Shown here piece after piece: positions 6,916-11,289 of a DNA stretch of 11,289 nucleotides. The DNA is from DATNNN01 sp035601815 (GTDB lineage: Bacteria > Pseudomonadota > Alphaproteobacteria > Rhizobiales > Xanthobacteraceae). Where the stretch lies: the NCBI GenBank assembly GCA_035601815.1, contig DATNNN010000210.1, forward strand, positions 1-11,289. The letters run 5' to 3'. The notes below the pieces were generated by a model. That model ran no database searches. It was not told the DNA's origin and saw nothing but the letters and a program-made list of their open reading frames with translations. A program made the translations under genes and the position numbers. Numbering within the stretch: the stretch's first letter is position 1; each line of letters opens with the position of its first letter.

Positions 6916-8361
6916 ATGCGTGCATTTGGGAGCGCCTTGACGTTGGCATGGGTTTTGGCGGCGGCGATGCCGGCGCCGGCCTTGGCGCAGCTGTCGCAGA
7001 ATTGGACCTGGTGCGTGAACAAGGACGATGTCTACTCGGCCGACCTCGCGATCAACGGCTGCACCGCCGTGATCCAGTCGGGCAAGGAAACGAAAAAGAA
7101 TCTCGCCATCGCCTTTAACGACCGTGGCAGCGCCTATCACAAAAAGCAGGAATACGACCGCGCCATCTCCGACTACGACCAGGCGACCCGGCTCGATCCC
7201 ACCTATGCGGCTCCGTTTCGCAACCGCTGCCTCGCTCGCACCGAAAAGGAAGACTACGACCGCGCCATCGCCGACTGCAGCCAGGCGATCCGGCTCAATT
7301 CCAAATACGTCAATGCCTTCAACGACCGCGGCCGCGCATACTATGCCAAGGCGGACTACGACCGCGCAATCGCGGACTACAGCGAGACCATCCGGCTCAA
7401 CCCCAAATACGCCTTTGGCTACCGCAACCGCGGCCTCGCCTACTACCGCAAGAATGACTACGACCGCGCCATCGCCGACGCGAGCGAAGCGATCCGCCTC
7501 GATCCAAAGTATGTCGCCGCCTTCGACGATCGCGGCGACGCGTATTTCGCCAAGCAGGACTACGATCGCGCCATCGCCGACTATAGCGAGGCGCTCCGGC
7601 TCGATCCTAAATATGTCGCCGCCTTCAATGACCGCGGCCGTGCCTACTTTGCCAAGCGGGACTACGACCGCGCCATCGCAGACTTCAGTGACGCCATCCG
7701 GCTCGATCCCAAGTATGTGATCGCCGTTCGCAACCGCGGCCTCGCGTACTTGCGCAAGAACGAATACGACCGGGCGATCGCGGATGCGAGCGAGGCGATC
7801 CGGCTCGATCCCAAATACGTCGCCGCCTTCGACGATCGCGGCGACGCGTACAATGGCAAGCAAGACTACGATCGCGCCATCGCCGACTATAGCGAGGCGA
7901 TCCGGCTAGATCCGGACTATATCGCTGCTTATCGCTCGCGCGGCTACGCCAATGTCTATGTGGCCAACTACGGCGCCGCCGCGTCCGATCTCGCGCGCGT
8001 CGTGCAGCGGCAGCCGGCCGAGACCTACGCCGTGTTGTGGCGCCATATCGCGCTCGCCCGCTCGGGAAACCAGAGCGCCGTGGCGGAGCTGGAGACGGAC
8101 GCGAAGAAGCTCAAGCAGCCGGATTGGCCCTATCCCGTGGTCGAACTCTTCCTCGGGCGCCGTACGGCCGAGGCTATGCTCGCTGCGAGCACCAAACCCG
8201 ACGAGAAGTGCGAGGCGCAATTCTACGTCGGCGAATCGCGCCTGATGCGGGGCGAGCGCGCTGGCGCCGTCGAGCTGTTGAAGGCCGCCGTCGAGAGTTG
8301 CCCGAAGGATTACATCGAATACCGCGGCGCGGTTGCCGAGCTGAAGCGGCTCGGTCAGTAA
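6916..8361 (+). CDS. Exported TPR protein with near-identical 34-residue repeats
   Basis: A 481-residue predicted exported TPR protein. The signal peptide ends at ALA before Q25. An N-terminal cap (25-63) contains C33 and C49. Nine gap-free 34-residue TPRs occupy 64-369 (consensus AF-DRG-AY-K-DYDRAIADYSEAIRLDPKY). A non-repeat C-terminal domain (370-481) holds LWRHIALARSG, DWPYPVVELFLGRRT, a CEAQFYVGE segment and a final helix pair with a second cysteine (C391 is absent; visible cysteines lie in KCEAQ and ESCPKD). This architecture is typical of TPR proteins in Bradyrhizobium-type genomes. The ATG at 6916 is preceded by GGAGGG four bases upstream and starts the signal peptide; upstream extension would overlap the preceding TPR gene. 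It is probably a paralogue of that gene (shared cysteine-bearing cap plus TPR design), and probably co-transcribed. The partner or cargo is unknown. Confidence 0.92.
   Translation: MRAFGSALTLAWVLAAAMPAPALAQLSQNWTWCVNKDDVYSADLAINGCTAVIQSGKETKKNLAIAFNDRGSAYHKKQEYDRAISDYDQATRLDPTYAAPFRNRCLARTEKEDYDRAIADCSQAIRLNSKYVNAFNDRGRAYYAKADYDRAIADYSETIRLNPKYAFGYRNRGLAYYRKNDYDRAIADASEAIRLDPKYVAAFDDRGDAYFAKQDYDRAIADYSEALRLDPKYVAAFNDRGRAYFAKRDYDRAIADFSDAIRLDPKYVIAVRNRGLAYLRKNEYDRAIADASEAIRLDPKYVAAFDDRGDAYNGKQDYDRAIADYSEAIRLDPDYIAAYRSRGYANVYVANYGAAASDLARVVQRQPAETYAVLWRHIALARSGNQSAVAELETDAKKLKQPDWPYPVVELFLGRRTAEAMLAASTKPDEKCEAQFYVGESRLMRGERAGAVELLKAAVESCPKDYIEYRGAVAELKRLGQ
7105..8022 (+). repeat. Nine tandem 102-bp TPR units with 306-bp higher-order period
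   Basis: Nine in-frame 102-bp units without gaps. Units 3-5 (7309-7614) and 6-8 (7615-7920) are a duplicated triplet: each has the order NDRG-RAY, RNRG-LAY, DDRG-DAY. By eye about 85 of 102 residues match between the triplets. Two DNA stretches, 7513-7544 versus 7819-7850 and 7558-7593 versus 7864-7899, are identical at an offset of exactly 306 bp. Units 1-2 fit the first two positions of the same triplet. Confidence 0.9.
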
Positions 8362-8417
8362 ACGCGGCTCGCGGCGGCAGTGGTGGAAAAGTTATGGCGC
8401 TAGGGGATCAAGGAGCC

Positions 8418-8798
8418 ATGACCATCGAGACGAACAAGAAGAGCGCGATGGCGTTCTACGACCTAATGTTCAACCAGTGCCGCCCCGCCGAGGCGATCGA
8501 GCGCTACGCCGGCGACCGTTACATCCAGCACAATCCCGGCGTCGGCGACGGCAAGCAGGCATTTGTCGATTACTTCATCCGCATGGCGAAGGAGTATCCG
8601 GGCAAGCGCGTGAAGTTCAGGCGCGCGATCGCCGAGCGCGACTACGTGGTGCTGCATTGCTTCCAGCACTGGCCCGGCGATCACGACTACGCCGGCATCG
8701 ACATCTTCCGCTTCGACGACACGGGCAAGATCGTCGAGCACTGGGACGTGCTGCAGGTCGTTCCCGAGACGTCGGCGAACGAGAACGGGATGTTCTAG
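8418..8798 (+). CDS. SnoaL-like / NTF2-fold protein (COG4922 type)
   Basis: A 126-residue cytoplasmic protein with no signal peptide and of the length expected for a single NTF2-fold domain. The segment MAFYDLMFNQ..AEAIERY....YIQHNP is the characteristic N-terminal helix plus first strand of the SnoaL-like family sometimes annotated as predicted aldol-condensation-catalysing enzyme. It continues with GKQAFVDYF, VVLHCFQHWPGDHDYAGIDIFRFDDTGKIVEHWDVLQVVPE, containing the pocket histidines and the EHWD motif. These proteins form alpha+beta cones that bind small hydrophobic ligands; the substrate is unknown. I chose ATG 8418 because AAGGAG stands just upstream (spacing only 2 nt, short) and homologues begin near MT-ETNKK. 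ATG 8394 would add eight residues (MALGDQGA) with a weaker ribosome site. It follows the TPR gene by 56 nt and meets the crotonase gene tail to tail. Confidence 0.88.
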   Translation: MTIETNKKSAMAFYDLMFNQCRPAEAIERYAGDRYIQHNPGVGDGKQAFVDYFIRMAKEYPGKRVKFRRAIAERDYVVLHCFQHWPGDHDYAGIDIFRFDDTGKIVEHWDVLQVVPETSANENGMF

Positions 8799-9574
8799 CG
8801 CTTCGAAGAAAACGTCCCGTGTCGCCCCTTGCCTCCGGCGAAGGCGGCGGCGCCCTTGAACATCTCGCCGGTCTCGATCGAGCGCAGCCCGTGCGCTACC
8901 TCGTTTCGCGTGGCCTCGTCCTCGGTCATGCCCCACTGTTCCAGGAGCGACAGCCGGTCGCTGCGCAGGCCGACCTGGGGGAAGGCCGCGAGCTCGTCGG
9001 CAAGGGCAAGCGACGCGGCGAGCGCGCCGCCGTCCTCCACCACGCGGTTAACGAGGCCGATGGCGAGCGCCTCGTCGGCGGCGACCGGCCGGCCGGTGAG
9101 CACGAGATCGAGCGCCCGGCCGTGGCCGATGAGCCGCGGCAGGCGCACCGTGCCCAGATCGATGAGCGGCACGCCGAAACGGCGATTGAACACGCCGAAG
9201 ACCGCCGAGCGACCGGCGATGCGCAGGTCGCACCACAATGCAAGCTCAAGTCCGCCGGCCACCGCATGGCCCTCGATCGCGGCGATCACCGGCTTCGATA
9301 GTCGCAGCCGCGTCGGCCCCATGGGGCCGAAATCGCCGTCCTTCTCTACGGGGCGGCGCTCGCCTTGCGCCACCGCCTTCAGATCCGCGCCGGCGCAGAA
9401 TGTTTCGCCGGCGCCGGTGAACACGGCGACGTCGAGGGCGGCGTCGGCGTCGAACTGCTTGAAGACGTCGTAGAGCGCGCGCGCCGTCGGGAGATCCACG
9501 GCGTTCTTGCGCTCGGGCCGCTTCAGCGTCACCACCGCCACGCGCCCGCGCCGCTCGAGACTGACCGCGTCCAT
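8795..9574 (-). CDS. Crotonase / enoyl-CoA hydratase-family enzyme
   Basis: A 259-residue protein, the usual length for a stand-alone crotonase, which binds acyl-CoA thioesters and stabilises an enolate in an oxyanion hole. Seen are the N-terminal VAVVTLKRPERKNAVD strand-turn, the first oxyanion segment FCAGADLK (A61-K66), the second, AVAGGLELALWCDLRIA (G107/G108), and the C-terminal trimerisation helices. E110 in GGLEL aligns with rat enoyl-CoA hydratase E144. The second catalytic glutamate (rat E164, FGQPE) falls on N130 in FGVFNRRFGVPLIDLGTVRLP, so a classical syn-hydratase reaction is not assured; an isomerase, hydrolase or unknown CoA-ester activity is possible. The start ATG 9574 has GGGGAG eight bases upstream and the standard MD-VSLERRGRVAVVTL beginning; earlier starts in frame are not supported. 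Its stop overlaps the SnoaL gene stop by four bases. Confidence 0.92.
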   Translation of the reverse strand: MDAVSLERRGRVAVVTLKRPERKNAVDLPTARALYDVFKQFDADAALDVAVFTGAGETFCAGADLKAVAQGERRPVEKDGDFGPMGPTRLRLSKPVIAAIEGHAVAGGLELALWCDLRIAGRSAVFGVFNRRFGVPLIDLGTVRLPRLIGHGRALDLVLTGRPVAADEALAIGLVNRVVEDGGALAASLALADELAAFPQVGLRSDRLSLLEQWGMTEDEATRNEVAHGLRSIETGEMFKGAAAFAGGKGRHGTFSSKR

Positions 9575-9621
9575 GCGATTTCTCCCCTTGCGGCCGCTCG
9601 CGGGAGCGGTCGCCGGGGACG

Positions 9622-9627
9622 AGTATA
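9622..9627 (-). promoter_or_regulatory. Possible -10 element for the crotonase gene
   Basis: TATACT on the minus strand, 47 bp upstream of the crotonase start, in an otherwise GC-rich 103-bp gap. No convincing -35 hexamer lies 16-18 bp upstream. A short CCGCT/AGCGG hairpin (9594-9609) would fall in the resulting 5' UTR. Confidence 0.25.
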
Positions 9628-9677
9628 GCGGAATTGGAAATGCCGGCCGTCGGGAGCCGGAAGCGCTCTTGATTACG

Positions 9678-9893
9678 CTAGCGCGGCGCCACCTCGATCG
9701 ACGCCTTGAACTCGTGGCCGCAGCCGTCGCACGACCAGGAGTGCCGCACCCGGCCGTCGCCCAGGTACTCGGAGAGGTCGGGCGCGAGCAGGATCTCGGC
9801 ACACTGCGGGCAGGGCATCATGCCGAACCCCCGCCCACGGCGGACGCGACGAACCGGAACGCTGGAACCGATGGTGTTGAGGTGCAGACTCAT
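9678..9893 (-). CDS. Small zinc-ribbon protein, function unknown
   Basis: A 71-residue protein with a basic, probably disordered N-terminus (VRRVRRGRGFG, 14-24) followed by a treble-clef/zinc-ribbon pair C28-PQ-C31 and C55-DG-C58 separated by 23 residues. The knuckles MMPCPQC and SWSCDGCGHEF are typical of structural Zn ribbons, and the protein probably binds one zinc ion. The start ATG is well supported: AAGGAG lies seven bases upstream. Small ribbon proteins of this form are, as far as I recall, common uncharacterised genes in Bradyrhizobium-like genomes; nucleic-acid or protein binding are both possible. It is on the same strand as the crotonase gene but separated by 103 bp with a possible separate promoter, and it is divergent from the PBP1A gene. 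Confidence 0.85.
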   Translation of the reverse strand: MSLHLNTIGSSVPVRRVRRGRGFGMMPCPQCAEILLAPDLSEYLGDGRVRHSWSCDGCGHEFKASIEVAPR

Positions 9894-10261
9894 GGGCCAG
9901 CTCCTTGGTTATTGTCTCCTCCCACGGCCGGAACGCTACGCAGTGCCCGTGACGCTTACGCGGCGCCGATGCGAAGAAAGGATGACGGCGGTTGATGCTT
10001 GCGGCGGCTCTCGCCGCCTCGTTTCCTCCCGGCCGCGGGTCTTCTGCCCGGTGCCGGACTCAAGCGTTAATGCGGCTTGCCCATTATGGTTCCGCGGCCA
10101 TGGAATGATTCGCCCGGGCTCCCCATGTCCGGAGGGCAAACCCGCGCGGGCCTTGGTTTTGCCATAGGCGGAGCCGAGGGAAGGGTGGTAGTTACGTTTA
10201 CCCCTCCTGAATCGCGCGATGGTAGACCGCGCTTCTCGCGGGCGGTTCGTCAGGCGGTTCG
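9894..10261. other. Divergent intergenic region between zinc-ribbon and PBP1A genes
   Basis: This 368-bp stretch has no supported gene; short reading frames in it have no start signals or recognisable protein features. It should contain the promoters of both flanking genes, but I cannot place them. Visible structure is a GGCGG/CCGCC hairpin (10003-10018) and a nested dyad (10135-10163), listed separately. Confidence 0.5.
10135..10163. repeat. Nested inverted repeat upstream of the PBP1A gene
   Basis: An outer GGCAAA/TTTGCC stem encloses CCCGCGCGGG, itself a perfect 10-bp palindrome at 10141-10150, plus an unpaired CCTTGGT on one side. It ends 98 bp before the PBP1A start. It could be part of a structured 5' leader or a protein-binding dyad. 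No known riboswitch or attenuator pattern is recognised. Confidence 0.35.
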
Positions 10262-11289
10262 ATGCGACTGTTGATGCGGTTTTTCGGATTCCTGTTCGCC
10301 GCCGGCGCGATCCTGTTCGTGTGCGGCGCGGCGGGCGCCACCTACGTCATCTGGCATTTCTCCAAGGATCTGCCCGACTACACGGCGCTGCAGGACTATG
10401 AGCCGCCGGTGATGACGCGCGTGCACGCTTCCGACGGCTCCCTTGTCGCCGAGTACGCCAAGGAGCGGCGCCTCTACATCCCGATCCAGGCGGTGCCCAA
10501 GCTCGTCAAGGACGCTTTCATCGCGGCCGAGGACAAGAATTTCTACGAGCACGGCGGCGTCGATCTCACCGGCATCCTGCGCGCCGCCATCACCAACTTC
10601 GAAAATTACGGCAAGCGCCGGCCGCAGGGCGCCTCCACCATCACGCAGCAGGTGGCGAAGAACTTCCTCGTCGGCGCCGAGACCTCCTACACGCGCAAGA
10701 TCAAGGAGGCGCTGCTCGCCATGCGCATCGAGCGCGCCTACAACAAGGACAAGATCCTCGAGCTCTACCTGAACGAAATCTATCTCGGTCTCGGCGCCTA
10801 CGGTGTCGCCGCCGCTTCGCTCATCTATTTCGACAAGTCGGTGCACGAATTGAACGTAGCCGAGGTCGCGTATCTGGCGGCGCTGCCCAAGGCGCCGACC
10901 AACCTGCACCCGTTCCGCCAGCGCGACCGCGCCGTCGAGCGGCGCAACTGGGTGATCGACCGCATGGTGGAGAACGGCTACGTCAAGGCCGCCGACGGCG
11001 AGGCCGCGAAGAAGACCGCGCTCACCGTGACACCGCGGCCGACCGGCGCCCACATCTTCTCCGCCGAGTATTTCGCCGAGGAAGTGCGCCGCGAGATCTA
11101 CGAGCGCTACGGCGAGAAGAAGCTGTACGAAGGCGGCCTCTCGGTCCGCACCACGCTGAACCCGAAGCTGCAGGTGATCGCCAAGAAAGCGCTTACCGAC
11201 GGCCTCGTGCGCTTCGACGAGGGCAAGGGCTGGCGCGGGCCGCTGAGCCAGCTCGACGTCTCCGGCGACTGGGGCGCCAAGCTCGCGGA
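10262..11289 (+). CDS. mrcA: Penicillin-binding protein 1A, bifunctional (N-terminal 342 codons; truncated by window)
   Basis: A class A PBP that polymerises lipid II into glycan strands (glycosyltransferase family 51) and cross-links them (transpeptidase, beyond the window). One membrane anchor spans about residues 7-31, cytoplasm to periplasm. GT51 motifs are all visible: IAAEDKNFYEHGGVD with catalytic E90, QGASTITQQVAKN (122-134), RKIKEALLAMRIE (145-157), KILELYLNEIYLG (164-176) and AALPKAPT (206-213). After about residue 265 the sequence AEYFAEEVRREIYERYG leads to GGLSVRTTLNPKLQ, the usual linker, and an inserted OB-like region begins near the right edge. Full-length alphaproteobacterial members are about 800 residues, so more than half is missing. 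The start at MRLLMRFFGF has a weak AGGCGG upstream; ATG 10274 is an alternative. Also named ponA. In related genomes it usually follows amiC directly. Confidence 0.96.
   Translation, partial: MRLLMRFFGFLFAAGAILFVCGAAGATYVIWHFSKDLPDYTALQDYEPPVMTRVHASDGSLVAEYAKERRLYIPIQAVPKLVKDAFIAAEDKNFYEHGGVDLTGILRAAITNFENYGKRRPQGASTITQQVAKNFLVGAETSYTRKIKEALLAMRIERAYNKDKILELYLNEIYLGLGAYGVAAASLIYFDKSVHELNVAEVAYLAALPKAPTNLHPFRQRDRAVERRNWVIDRMVENGYVKAADGEAAKKTALTVTPRPTGAHIFSAEYFAEEVRREIYERYGEKKLYEGGLSVRTTLNPKLQVIAKKALTDGLVRFDEGKGWRGPLSQLDVSGDWGAKLA

Noticed and set aside
5925..7863. Long minus-strand frames antisense to both TPR genes
   Set aside because: They mirror the TPR repeat in reverse (repeating Val/Ile/Gly-rich units). 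The plus frame has signal peptides, ribosome sites and TPR consensus, so these are shadows.
7105..8022. Regular tandem repeat as a possible CRISPR or minisatellite
   Set aside because: There are no spacers, the unit is 102 bp, in frame and continuous, and it encodes a TPR consensus.
8037..8417. Longer N-terminus for the SnoaL-like protein inside the second TPR gene
   Set aside because: The extension is an Arg-rich alternative frame of the TPR C-terminal domain; the SnoaL family starts near residue MTIET.
9575..9802. Longer N-terminus for the crotonase
   Set aside because: An in-frame extension reads Ser/Arg-rich, overlaps the zinc-ribbon gene and lacks a ribosome site; ATG 9574 has GGGGAG and matches the family start.
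10003..10018. GGCGG/CCGCC hairpin as an intrinsic terminator
   Set aside because: No gene ends nearby on either strand (the region is divergent) and no clear T-run follows; a five-bp stem in GC-rich DNA is easily chance.

Overview
The window is high-GC DNA (strong G/C preference at third codon positions) that looks like a chromosomal segment from an alphaproteobacterium, most likely Hyphomicrobiales (Bradyrhizobiaceae/Xanthobacteraceae type). The evidence is the combination of an RNase E with a large acidic insertion in its S1 domain, the divergent rne / amiC ... PBP1A housekeeping frame, and secreted TPR proteins and a COG4922-type SnoaL protein of the kind common in that group. There are no rRNA or tRNA genes, IS elements, integrases or CRISPR arrays.

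Left part, all on the minus strand and listed in transcription order: a small secreted protein ending in a six-cysteine knottin-like module (3879-4142), a membrane acyl-lipid/acyl-CoA desaturase (2823-3830), a small two-helix membrane protein (2454-2735), a roughly 400-bp gene-free leader rich in inverted repeats (2058-2453), and the first 685 codons of RNase E (1-2057, running off the left edge).

Middle, on the plus strand: an exported N-acetylmuramoyl-L-alanine amidase of the AmiA/B/C type (4244-5488), two exported TPR solenoid proteins in tandem (5544-6854 and 6916-8361), and a small NTF2-fold SnoaL-like protein (8418-8798). The second TPR gene carries a visible higher-order tandem repeat with a 306-bp period built from three 102-bp TPR units.

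Right part: two minus-strand genes, a crotonase-family enzyme (8795-9574) that meets the SnoaL gene tail-to-tail over a shared CTAG, and a 71-residue zinc-ribbon protein (9678-9893). A 368-bp divergent intergenic region follows, then the first 342 codons of penicillin-binding protein 1A (10262 to the right edge).

Functionally, RNase E, AmiC and PBP1A form an RNA-turnover / cell-wall-remodelling core, with AmiC cutting septal peptidoglycan and PBP1A making it. From general knowledge of Hyphomicrobiales genomes, amiC and the PBP1A gene often lie side by side with rne divergent. Here about 4.8 kb of accessory genes separates amiC from PBP1A and about 2.2 kb separates rne from amiC. I see no sign of a defence system or mobile element. 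The least ordinary items are the knottin-like secreted peptide beside a desaturase, the higher-order TPR repeat, and the dyad-rich rne leader.
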